Below are positions 7,596 to 15,404 of a DNA stretch of 64,000 nucleotides, in pieces. Each line of letters starts with the position of its first letter. Position 1 is the first letter of the stretch. The stretch is from RPQJ01 sp046347155. Its GTDB lineage: Bacteria > Pseudomonadota > Gammaproteobacteria > Steroidobacterales > Steroidobacteraceae. Position numbers and translations under genes: made by a program. Where the stretch lies: assembly GCA_046347155.1 (NCBI GenBank), contig JAXMGT010000001.1, forward strand, positions 310,001 to 374,000. The letters are read 5' to 3'. The notes under the pieces are model-generated. The model worked only from the letters and a program-made list of their open reading frames with translations, searched no databases and had not been told where the DNA came from.

Positions 7596-9443
7596 GTGAA
7601 GCCGAGCCACGCCACCGCCCGAGCCGCTGCCCACCCGCGGGCCGGCCAGGTCATGTCCGGCGCCGAGATCATCGTGCAGGTGCTCGCGGACGAGGGCGTC
7701 GATACGCTCTTCGGTTACAGCGGCGGCGCGATCCTGCCCACCTACGACGCGGTGTTCCGCTACAACCAGGAGCACGCGGTGGCCGGGCGCGAGCCGATGC
7801 CGCTGATCGTGCCGGCCAACGAGCAGGGCGCCGGATTCATGGCGGCCGGCTATGCGCGCGCGAGCGGCCGGGTCGGTGTCTGCATCGTGACGTCGGGGCC
7901 CGGCGCGACGAACACCGTGACGCCGGTGCGCGACTGCATGTCCGATTCCGTCCCGATCGTGCTGATCTGCGGCCAGGTCGCGACCGGTGCGATCGGCAGC
8001 GACGCGTTCCAGGAGGCGCCGGTCACCAACATCATGGGTGCGGCCGCGAAGCACTGCTTCCTGGTGACCGACCCGGCGAAGCTCGAGGCGACCGTGCGCA
8101 CCGCGTTCGAGATCGCCCGGACCGGCCGGCCGGGCCCGGTCGTGATCGACGTCCCGAAGGACGTTCAGAACTGGCAGGGCGCCTTCCGCGGCGAGGGCCA
8201 CCTCGAAGTGCGCGGCTACCGCCACCGGATGTCGAGCCTCGCCCGCAGCACGCTCTCGGACGCACAGGCCGACGAGTTCCTCGCGGCGCTCGCCCGCGCC
8301 GAGCGCCCGATCGTCTACGCGGGCGGCGGCGTCGTGAACGGCAACGCCGCCGACGCGCTGCGTCGCTTCGTCGACCGGCTCGGGCTGCCGGTCGTCACGA
8401 CGCTGATGGGGATCGGCGGCTTCGACACGCGCCATCCGCTCGCGATGCACATGCTCGGGATGCACGGCACGGCCTACGCGAACTACGCGGTCGACGACTG
8501 CGACTTCCTGGTCGCGCTGGGCGCGCGGTTCGACGACCGGGTCGCCGCGGTGGCCGAGCGCTTCGCGCCGAACGCGAAGTTCGTCGCGCACCTCGACGCC
8601 GACGCTTCCGAGATCAACAAGGTGAAGCGCGTGCACTGGAGCCACGTCGGCTTCCTGCCGCAGGCGCTCGACGCGATCGTCGCGCGCGCCGACCGCACCG
8701 GGTTCGAGCGCGGCTGGAAGGAGTGGCACGCCCGGCTCGACGGCCTGCGGCGCCGCCACGCGATGAACTACGACCGCGCGAGCGAGCTGATACAGCCCTA
8801 CTACGTGATCGAGGAGATCAACCGGCTCACCGAGGGTCGCGCGATCATCGCGACCGGCGTCGGCCAGCACCAGATGTGGGCGGCGCAGTACTTCGACTTC
8901 CGCGAGCCGCGGCTGTGGCTCACCTCGGGCAGCATGGGCACGATGGGCTTCGGCCTCCCGGCCGCGATCGGCGCCCAGTACGCGCGCCGCGACCGCCTCG
9001 TCATCGACGTGGACGGCGACGCGAGCATCCGGATGAACCTCGGCGAGCTCGAGACCGTGACGACCTACGGGCTGCCGGTCAAGGTGCTGGTGCTGAACAA
9101 CTCGGGCGACGGCATGGTCCGCCAGTGGCAGAAGCTCTTCTTCCAGGGCCGCCACGCCGCGAGCGACAAGTCGCTGCACAAGAAGGACTTCGTCGCCGCC
9201 GCGAAGGCGGACGGCTTCGAGTACGCCGTGCGCCTCGACCGCAAGGCCGACGTGCCGCGCGTCGTCCGCGAGTTCGTCGGGTTCGAGGGCCCCGCCTTCC
9301 TCGAGGTCGTGATCGACCCGGACGCCGGCGTGTACCCGATGGTCGGGCCCGGGCAGTCCTACGAACAGATGATCACCGGCGACCACATCGAGTCGCGCGG
9401 CGGCGGCTCGAGCCGCGAGGCCGGTCCGTCCGAAATGTTCTGA
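7596..9443 (+). CDS. ilvB: Acetolactate synthase large (catalytic) subunit
   Basis: A ThDP-dependent acetohydroxyacid synthase catalytic subunit of about 615 residues, making acetolactate and acetohydroxybutyrate for Val/Leu/Ile synthesis. Visible are the glycine motif FGYSGGAILP and the catalytic Glu in VPANEQGAGFMAAGYAR. SGPGATN and the FAD-region DAFQEAP also fit. The ThDP motif runs from GDA (DVDGDASI) to NNSGDGMVRQWQ. I take GTG at 7596; ATG at 7653 (MSGAEIIV) is the better-conserved start and equally possible. ilvN lies divergently upstream and ilvA is 6 kb downstream, so isoleucine genes are grouped loosely rather than in an operon. Confidence 0.93.
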   Translation: MKPSHATARAAAHPRAGQVMSGAEIIVQVLADEGVDTLFGYSGGAILPTYDAVFRYNQEHAVAGREPMPLIVPANEQGAGFMAAGYARASGRVGVCIVTSGPGATNTVTPVRDCMSDSVPIVLICGQVATGAIGSDAFQEAPVTNIMGAAAKHCFLVTDPAKLEATVRTAFEIARTGRPGPVVIDVPKDVQNWQGAFRGEGHLEVRGYRHRMSSLARSTLSDAQADEFLAALARAERPIVYAGGGVVNGNAADALRRFVDRLGLPVVTTLMGIGGFDTRHPLAMHMLGMHGTAYANYAVDDCDFLVALGARFDDRVAAVAERFAPNAKFVAHLDADASEINKVKRVHWSHVGFLPQALDAIVARADRTGFERGWKEWHARLDGLRRRHAMNYDRASELIQPYYVIEEINRLTEGRAIIATGVGQHQMWAAQYFDFREPRLWLTSGSMGTMGFGLPAAIGAQYARRDRLVIDVDGDASIRMNLGELETVTTYGLPVKVLVLNNSGDGMVRQWQKLFFQGRHAASDKSLHKKDFVAAAKADGFEYAVRLDRKADVPRVVREFVGFEGPAFLEVVIDPDAGVYPMVGPGQSYEQMITGDHIESRGGGSSREAGPSEMF

Positions 9444-9449
9444 GCGGAC

Positions 9450-10061
9450 TCAGTCCGCGTCGGCCGGCGCCGCGAGCGCCGCGTCGATCACGCGCTGGAA
9501 CTCCGCGAGCGGCCGCGCTCCCTCGAGCGTCTCGGAGACGAATTCACCGTTCACGAGCCGGCCGATCATGAAGCTCGGCGTCGACGTGAGCTGGTTGCTG
9601 CGGGCCGCCTCGAAGCTCTCGAGCACCTCCGCCCGCGTCGCGGGGTTCTTCCGGCAGGCCGCGAACACCTTCATGTCCAGCCTGAGCGTCCGCGCGACAT
9701 GGTCGAGGAACGAGGGCTGCGCGAGGCTCGACTGGTTCGCGAACACGGCGGCCCGGTAGTCCCAGAAACGGTCCTGGAGGCCTGCGCAGCGGGCGGCGAT
9801 CGCGGCGTCGAGCGAGTGCTCGTGCATCGGCAGCGGGAAGTCCATCGCCACGTAGCGCACCTTGCCGGTGTCGACGTAGAGCCGGCGGATCTCCGGAAAC
9901 GTCTCGCGCTCGTACGTCGCGCAGTACGGGCACTCGAGGTCCGTGTACTCGACGACGAGCACCGCGGCGTCTGCGCGCCCGAGCACGTTCATCGGGCCGT
10001 CCCCGGCCGACGCGGCCAGCGGCAGCAGGGCGAAGGCGAGCAGTCGGGCCATGCGCTTCAT
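9450..10061 (-). CDS. DsbA-family thiol:disulfide oxidoreductase, exported
   Basis: A 203-residue periplasmic thioredoxin-fold protein. The signal peptide is MKRMARLLAFALLPLAASA. The core begins VVEYTDLECPYCATYE with a CPYC redox motif, followed by a long alpha-helical insert. The cis-proline loop is STPSFMIGRLVNGEF. This is the DsbA/DSBA-like thioredoxin_4 group, which oxidises or isomerises disulfides or acts on specific clients. It converges with ilvB and is divergent from the glyoxalase gene, with 54 bp between start codons. Confidence 0.85.
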   Translation of the reverse strand: MKRMARLLAFALLPLAASAGDGPMNVLGRADAAVLVVEYTDLECPYCATYERETFPEIRRLYVDTGKVRYVAMDFPLPMHEHSLDAAIAARCAGLQDRFWDYRAAVFANQSSLAQPSFLDHVARTLRLDMKVFAACRKNPATRAEVLESFEAARSNQLTSTPSFMIGRLVNGEFVSETLEGARPLAEFQRVIDAALAAPADAD

Positions 10062-10115
10062 GTCCGTTACGCTACCATGCGGATACCGGTACGGACGACA
10101 GCGCGGGGTTCCGTG

Positions 10116-10535
10116 ATGAAGTACCTGCACACGATGGTCCGGGTGACGGACATCGACCAGTCGCTGCGCTTCTATTGCGACGCACTCGGCCTGCGCGAGG
10201 TGCGTCGCTACGAGAACGCCCAGGGGCGCTACACGCTCGTGTTCCTCGCGGCGCCGGGCGACGAGTCCGCGCAGGTCGAGCTCACGTGGAACTGGGATAC
10301 GGAGCCCTACGGAATTGGCCGCGCGTTCGGCCACCTCGCCTACGAGGTCGACGACATCTACGCGGCCTGCCGGCGGCTGCAGGAGCACGGCGTGACGATC
10401 AACCGCCCGCCGCGCGACGGCCGGATGGCGTTCGTGCGCTCGCCGGACCAGATCTCGGTCGAGCTGCTGCAGAAGGGTGCCGCGCTGGCGCCCGAGGAAC
10501 CCTGGAAGAGCATGCCCAACACGGGCCAGTGGTGA
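10116..10535 (+). CDS. gloA: Lactoylglutathione lyase (glyoxalase I)
   Basis: A 139-residue glyoxalase I, converting the methylglyoxal-glutathione hemithioacetal to S-lactoylglutathione. All four metal ligands of the short, Ni-type enzyme are present: His5 in LHTMVRV, Glu in QVELTWNW, His in FGHLAYEV and Glu in ISVELLQ. The start is the ATG at 10116 directly after an in-frame GTG. An SDR gene follows after 13 nt. The glyoxalase II-like metallo-hydrolase at 41960 is of a different subfamily. Confidence 0.95.
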   Translation: MKYLHTMVRVTDIDQSLRFYCDALGLREVRRYENAQGRYTLVFLAAPGDESAQVELTWNWDTEPYGIGRAFGHLAYEVDDIYAACRRLQEHGVTINRPPRDGRMAFVRSPDQISVELLQKGAALAPEEPWKSMPNTGQW

Positions 10536-10548
10536 GCGGGGAGGATCC

Positions 10549-11268
10549 ATGCCCACAGTCCTGATCACCGGTGCCGGGCGCGGGCTCGGCCTCGAGTTTG
10601 CGCGGCAGTACGCCGCGGACGGCTGGCGCGTCATCGCCGGGGTGCGCGATCCGTCCCGTGCCGAGGAACTCGCGGCGCTGGCCGCGGCGTCCGACGGCGC
10701 GGTCGGCGTCCACCCGCTCGACGTCGCGGACCACCGCTCGATCGACGCGCTCACGGGCGCGCTCGAGGGCACGGCCGTCGACCTGCTCGTGAACAACGCG
10801 GGCGTGATCGACCGCTCGGGCGGGGCCGACAAGGCGATGACCGCGCAGGCGTTCGGGCGGACCGACTACGAGGACTGGGCGCGCATCCTGCGCGTGAACC
10901 TGATGGGCCCGATGAAGATGTGCGAGGCGTTCGTCGCGCACGTCGCCGCGAGCACGGAGAAGAAGATCGTCACGATCAGCAGCATCGTCGCATCGATGGG
11001 CGGCAGTGCGTTCGGCGGCCTGTACCCGTACCGCAGCAGCAAGGCCGCCGTGAATTCGCTGATGAAGGCGATGTCGGTGGACCTGCGCAAGCGCGGCGTG
11101 ATCGTCGTGCCGATGCACCCGGGCTGGGTGCGCACCGAGATCGGCGGCCCGCGCGGCGAGATCGACGTGACGACGAGCGTGAGCGGGATGCGGCGCGTGA
11201 TCGCCGGCCTCACGACGGCCGACTCGGGCCGCTTCCTCCAGTGGGACGGGCGGGAGCTGCCCTGGTGA
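10549..11268 (+). CDS. Short-chain dehydrogenase/reductase
   Basis: A 239-residue classical SDR. The N-terminal TGAGRGLGLEFA binds NAD(P), NNAG is at VNNAGV, the active-site Ser is in ISSIVAS, and the catalytic Tyr/Lys pair is YRSSK. The PGWVRTEIGG loop is typical of the sniffer/carbonyl-reductase-like branch. It probably reduces or oxidises a carbonyl/alcohol; substrate unknown. It sits 13 nt after gloA and may be cotranscribed, which would suit aldehyde detoxification, but this is inference. Confidence 0.88.
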   Translation: MPTVLITGAGRGLGLEFARQYAADGWRVIAGVRDPSRAEELAALAAASDGAVGVHPLDVADHRSIDALTGALEGTAVDLLVNNAGVIDRSGGADKAMTAQAFGRTDYEDWARILRVNLMGPMKMCEAFVAHVAASTEKKIVTISSIVASMGGSAFGGLYPYRSSKAAVNSLMKAMSVDLRKRGVIVVPMHPGWVRTEIGGPRGEIDVTTSVSGMRRVIAGLTTADSGRFLQWDGRELPW

Positions 11269-11287
11269 GCGCGCCGGCGCGCGGGCG

Positions 11288-12331
11288 CTAGAACGTCGCG
11301 CCGACGATGCGCGGCTCGGGCTCGAGCCGCACACCGTGGCGTGCCTCGACGGTGGCGGCCACGTGACGTGCGACCGCGAGCAGTTCGTCGCCGCTCGCGT
11401 GCCCGTGGTTCACGAGCACCAGCGCGTGCTGTGCGGAGACGCCGGCGTCGCCGACCCGGTAGCCCTTCAGCCCCGCATCCTCGATGAGCCACGCGGCCGA
11501 GAGCTTCGCCTGCCCGGGGCCGGCCGGGTGCACCGGCAGGCCCGGGTGCCCGAGCGCGAGCGAGGCCGCGGTCGCGGCCGGCACGACCGGGTTCTTGAAG
11601 AAGCTGCCCGCGTTGCCGATCGCCGCCGGGTCGGGCAGCTTGCGCCGACGCAGCTGCCGGACGGCCTGCGCCACCTGCGGCGGCGTCGGCCGCTCGATCC
11701 GGCGCGCCGCGAGTTCCTCGCGCAGCCCGCCGTAGCCGAGGTTGGGCTCGCGCGTGCGTGCGAGCCGCAGTTCGAGGGCCGTGACGATCCATCGGTCGGC
11801 GTCGCGCTTGAACAGGCTGTCGCGGTAGCCGAACGCGCAGTCGACCGCGGCGAGCCGGCGCAGGGTCGCGGTCGAGCGGTCGTAGGCCTCGACGGTGGTG
11901 ACGAACTCGCCGACCTCCGAACCGTAGGCGCCGATGTTCTGGATCGGTGCCGCGCCGACGAGGCCCGGGATCAGCGCGAGATTCTCGAGCCCCGCGTAAC
12001 CGGATGCGAGCGACCAGTCGACGAGCCCGTCCCACGAGGCGCCCGCGTCGGCGCGTACGATCGCGCCGTCGTCGTCCTCGAGCACGACGTGGACCCGGCG
12101 CCACGCGGGCTCGATCACGAGGCCGTCGAAATCGCCGGCGAACAGCACGTTGCTGCCCTGCCCGAGCACCATCACCGGTCCGCCGGCGACCTCGTCGTGC
12201 GCGAGCAGCGAGGGCAGCGCCGACGGGTCGCGCACGACCGCGTGCCGCAGCGCGCGGGCCTCGACGCGCAGCGTGTTGCGCGCGGCGAGCGACACGTCGC
12301 GCTCGAGCTTCCAGGGGGCGGGGTGGCTCAT
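11288..12331 (-). CDS. murB: UDP-N-acetylenolpyruvoylglucosamine reductase
   Basis: A 347-residue MurB of the E. coli (type I) kind, reducing UDP-GlcNAc-enolpyruvate to UDP-MurNAc in peptidoglycan synthesis. The FAD-binding block VLGQGSNVLF, the type I tyrosine loop IGAYGSEV, the proton-donating Ser in GNAGSFFKNP and the terminal Glu region LEPEPRIVG are all seen. The C-terminus (YRVGDAGVSAQHALVLVN) is the standard MurB_C. It stands alone here, away from the dcw cluster, convergent with the SDR gene. Confidence 0.95.
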   Translation of the reverse strand: MSHPAPWKLERDVSLAARNTLRVEARALRHAVVRDPSALPSLLAHDEVAGGPVMVLGQGSNVLFAGDFDGLVIEPAWRRVHVVLEDDDGAIVRADAGASWDGLVDWSLASGYAGLENLALIPGLVGAAPIQNIGAYGSEVGEFVTTVEAYDRSTATLRRLAAVDCAFGYRDSLFKRDADRWIVTALELRLARTREPNLGYGGLREELAARRIERPTPPQVAQAVRQLRRRKLPDPAAIGNAGSFFKNPVVPAATAASLALGHPGLPVHPAGPGQAKLSAAWLIEDAGLKGYRVGDAGVSAQHALVLVNHGHASGDELLAVARHVAATVEARHGVRLEPEPRIVGATF

Positions 12332-12429
12332 GGTGCGCGCATTGTCTCATCCGCGCGGCGCACCGCCACCGTGCCCCCGCCCGCGTCCCGGCTTGCCACC
12401 CCTGAACGGCTTCGGTCAGTATCGAGCGC

Positions 12430-13815
12430 ATGACCGCAGCCAGCGAACGCCCGGCCGCCGCCCGGGACGACGAGGCGCGCGCCTTCCTCGACGCCCACCC
12501 GGACGTCGAGGCCGTGCAACTCGTGATCACCGATGCGAATGGCATCGGGCGCGGCAAGAACATCGCCCGCGAGGAGCTGGCGACGCTGTATTCGGCGGGC
12601 CGCAACGTCGCCGGGTCGATCCTCGGGCTCGACGTGACCGGCGAGGACGTCGAGGAGACGGGGCTCGTGTGGGCGGTCGGCGACGCCGACCTGCAGTGCC
12701 GGCCGGTGCCCGGGACGCTGTCCCGCGCACCGTGGCTCGCTCGACCCACCGCGCAGGTGCTCGGCACGATGCACGAACTCGACGGCACGCCGGCGCGTGC
12801 CGATCCGCGCCACGTGCTCGCCCGCGTGGTCGAGCGGCTCGAGGCGGCCGGCTACACGCCGGTCGTCGCGGTCGAGCTCGAGTTCTACCTGCTCGAACGC
12901 GACGAGGACGGCCGGCCCCGGCCGGCGAGCGGGCTCCTGACCTCGAAGGGCGGCGCGCAGATCGACGCCTACGGTCTCGGCCGGCTCGACGACATGTCGC
13001 CGCTGTTCGACGACCTGTACGCCGCCGCCCGTGCGCAGGGCCTGCCGGTGCGTACGCTGATGTCCGAGTACGCGCCCGGCCAGTTCGAGATCACGCTCGA
13101 GCACCGCGCCGACGCGCTGCGCGCGGTGGACGAGGCGGTGCTCTTCAAGCGCGCGGTCCGCGGCGTCGCCCGCCGCCACGGCCGCATCGCCTGCTTCATG
13201 GCGAAGCCGTTCGCGCACCTCGCGGGCACGGGCCTGCACCTGCACGCGAGCCTCGCGGACCGCACGGGCGCGAACGCGTTCGCGTCCGACGACCCGGCCG
13301 GCACGCCGCTGCTCAGGCACGCGATCGGCGGCCTGCGCTCGACGCTCGCCGACGGGATGGCCGTGTTCGCGCCGCACGCGAATTCGTACCGCCGCTTCCG
13401 AGCGATGAGCTACGCGCCGGTCGCGCCGACCTGGGGCGTGAACAACCGCTCGGTGAGCCTGCGCGTGCCCGCGGGCCCGCCGGCGAGCCGCCACGTCGAG
13501 CACCGAGTCGCCGGTGCCGACGCGAACCCGTACCTGGTCGCCGCGCTCGTGCTCGCGGCGATGCTGAGGGGCATCGAGGAGCGCATCGACCCGGGCCCGC
13601 CGGTGACCGGCAACGGCTACGAGCAGGCGCCGCGCGGCGGACTGCCGACGCACTGGCAGGCCGCGCTCGAGCGCGCCGCGGGCTCGACGTTCCTCGAGTC
13701 GGCGCTCGGGCGCGGGTTCCTCGACGTGTTCCTCGCGGTCAAGCGCACCGAGTGCGAGAAGTTCGGCGCGCTCGTCTCGGACCGCGACTACGAGTGGTAC
13801 CTCGAGCAGGCGTGA
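12430..13815 (+). CDS. Glutamine synthetase family protein (gamma-glutamylamine ligase-like)
   Basis: A 461-residue GS-fold ligase. The beta-grasp N-terminus has ITDANGIGRGKNI. The catalytic domain has VAVELEFYLLERD and QFEITLEH metal-ligand blocks, the LHLHASL strand, and the ATP/glutamate segment NRSVSLRVPAG. RVAGADANPYL completes the signature. It lacks the adenylylation-site region and spacing of GlnA and resembles PuuA and other gamma-glutamyl-amine ligases. It may act on polyamines or other amines rather than ammonia. No other putrescine-pathway gene is adjacent, so the substrate is open. Confidence 0.85.
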   Translation: MTAASERPAAARDDEARAFLDAHPDVEAVQLVITDANGIGRGKNIAREELATLYSAGRNVAGSILGLDVTGEDVEETGLVWAVGDADLQCRPVPGTLSRAPWLARPTAQVLGTMHELDGTPARADPRHVLARVVERLEAAGYTPVVAVELEFYLLERDEDGRPRPASGLLTSKGGAQIDAYGLGRLDDMSPLFDDLYAAARAQGLPVRTLMSEYAPGQFEITLEHRADALRAVDEAVLFKRAVRGVARRHGRIACFMAKPFAHLAGTGLHLHASLADRTGANAFASDDPAGTPLLRHAIGGLRSTLADGMAVFAPHANSYRRFRAMSYAPVAPTWGVNNRSVSLRVPAGPPASRHVEHRVAGADANPYLVAALVLAAMLRGIEERIDPGPPVTGNGYEQAPRGGLPTHWQAALERAAGSTFLESALGRGFLDVFLAVKRTECEKFGALVSDRDYEWYLEQA

Positions 13816-13947
13816 GCGTTCGACATAATTCGGAGATCAGATTAAGTCAGCCCGGGAGCCGATATTCCGAGAGTTGAGTCAACGTGACCGACGGGCCGCG
13901 CGCGGAGAATCCGCCCAGCACGAAGCCAGCCCCGAGGTCCGACCAAC

Positions 13948-14820
13948 GTGACACGCACCAGCATCCGCGCCGCGGCGCGCAACGCGAGCCTCCTCGCCAG
14001 GAAGAGCCAGCCCGTGACCGTCCACCTCCGCAAGATGTACGTCGATTGCCGCTACGGGCAGCTGCACGTACACACGGCGTTCCCCTCGAGCGGCGGGTTC
14101 GACGAGCTCGTGCCGCTCGTTTGCCTGCACCCGGGCCCGCTGTCGGGCCGGGTGTTCCGCACGCTGATCGGCGACCTCGGCAAGGACCGCAGCGTCTATG
14201 CGCCGGACCTGCCGGGCCACGGCGAGTCCGATGCGCCGGATTCGCCGCCGTCGATGACCGAGTACGCGGCCGCGGTCGGTGACCTGATCGACTCGCTCAG
14301 GCTGCGCCAGGTCGACGTGCTCGGCTGGCAGGGCGGTGCGCTGGCCGCCGCGGAACTGGCCATCCAGCGCGCCGAGCGGGTGCGCCGCGTCGTGTTGGTC
14401 GGCGTGCCGCTCTACGACGCGCGCGAGCGCGAGGCCTACAACGCCCGTCCGTGGCCGCTGCGCGTCCGCGAGGACGGCAGCCACCTGCCCGAGGAGTGGG
14501 CGCGGATCCGCCGGACCCGCGGCGAGGCGGCACCGGCCGCCCGGATCGCCGAGGACCTGGCCGGGTCGCTGCGCGCGGGCGATGCCGCGGTCTGGGGACC
14601 GTCGGCGGCCGCCAATTACCCGGCCGGCGAGCGCCTGCCGCTGCTGCGCCAGCCGACGCTCGTGCTGCGGCCCCGCGACGAGTTCTGGGACATGGGCCCG
14701 CGCGTCGACGGCCTCGTCCGCGAGTGCAAGCGCGTGGACCTGCCCGACTGCGACGGCAACCTGCTCGACACGGCGGCCGATGCCGTCGCGGGTCCGCTGC
14801 GCGATTTCCTCGACCGCTGA
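13948..14820 (+). CDS. Alpha/beta-hydrolase-fold protein lacking the usual Ser nucleophile
   Basis: A 290-residue alpha/beta hydrolase fold with an oxyanion-loop-like LHPGPLSG, DLPGHGESD after strand 4 and a C-terminal cap. The nucleophile elbow normally reads GxSxG, but here it is GWQGG with Gln at residue 128. The C-terminal position where the catalytic His is expected reads DGNLLD, so His is replaced by Asn. The Asp region RPRDEFWD is kept. It may be a non-catalytic member or use another chemistry; I recall relatives with GYHTG at this site, so this may be a family trait. Start is uncertain: GTG 13948 or ATG 14035. Ends at a strong hairpin. Confidence 0.7.
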   Translation: MTRTSIRAAARNASLLARKSQPVTVHLRKMYVDCRYGQLHVHTAFPSSGGFDELVPLVCLHPGPLSGRVFRTLIGDLGKDRSVYAPDLPGHGESDAPDSPPSMTEYAAAVGDLIDSLRLRQVDVLGWQGGALAAAELAIQRAERVRRVVLVGVPLYDAREREAYNARPWPLRVREDGSHLPEEWARIRRTRGEAAPAARIAEDLAGSLRAGDAAVWGPSAAANYPAGERLPLLRQPTLVLRPRDEFWDMGPRVDGLVRECKRVDLPDCDGNLLDTAADAVAGPLRDFLDR

Positions 14821-14827
14821 TTCAATC

Positions 14828-14855
14828 CGGCGGACCGGCGGGTGCCGGTCCGCCG
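14828..14855. terminator. Bidirectional hairpin between convergent genes
   Basis: A perfect 12-bp GC-rich stem (14828-14839 with 14844-14855) and a GGGT loop sit 7 nt after the hydrolase stop and 4 nt before the end of the - strand gene at 14860. There is no clear T-run on either side, common for terminators in GC-rich genomes. Confidence 0.65.
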
Positions 14856-14859
14856 CGGT

Positions 14860-15282
14860 TCACGAGAGGCGCCGCCACGCGAGCGCACAGCTCACCCCGA
14901 CCGCGACACAGGTCACGAGCCACTCGACGGCGACGGCTGCCGCCACCCGGCCGGTGTCCGGCCGCCTGAGGCGCAGCGCGACCGAGAGTGGCGCGACGGT
15001 GCCCGCCCAGGCGACCGCACCGAACACGAGCCCGCTCGCCCACCAGGGCTCGCCCGCCATCGAGATCAGTCCCCAGCCGAGCCAGTAGAAGAGCCCGAGC
15101 ACGGCGCCGGCCGTCGTGAACGCGACGGCGACCGCGAACTGCGTACGGAGTGACCCGTCGGGGTCCGCGCCCGGCGTGCCGCGCGCGAGCCAGCGATTCG
15201 ACACGAGCCGGCTCCAGACGAGGCCCGCGAGTCCGCCGCTCGCGCCGGCGATCAGGCTCACGAACAGTTCGATGCGCGGCAT
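14860..15282 (-). CDS. Small hypothetical membrane protein
   Basis: A 140-residue protein with four hydrophobic segments: about 5-25, 48-68 (FAVAVAFTTAGAVLGLFYWLG), 78-98 and 112-132 (VAVEWLVTCVAVGVSCAL). I recognise no family or catalytic motif. The N-terminus is likely cytoplasmic or short. Start is the ATG at 15282, divergent from ilvA with 122 bp between start codons. Coding status is supported by the even spacing of membrane helices and the convergent terminator at its 3' end. Confidence 0.6.
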   Translation of the reverse strand: MPRIELFVSLIAGASGGLAGLVWSRLVSNRWLARGTPGADPDGSLRTQFAVAVAFTTAGAVLGLFYWLGWGLISMAGEPWWASGLVFGAVAWAGTVAPLSVALRLRRPDTGRVAAAVAVEWLVTCVAVGVSCALAWRRLS

Positions 15283-15404
15283 GGGGCGTCCGGAAGCTGG
15301 GGGGCGGTCGAGTATGCCGACCGCCCGCCGAAACGAGAAGCCGCCGCATCGCCGCGCGGAAACCCCAATCCTGCTAACGTTGCCGGGCGAGGCGGGACCG
15401 GTCC

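Noticed and set aside
7398..9386. 662-codon open frame antisense to ilvB
   Set aside because: Composition-driven shadow; ilvB has full ThDP enzyme motifs.
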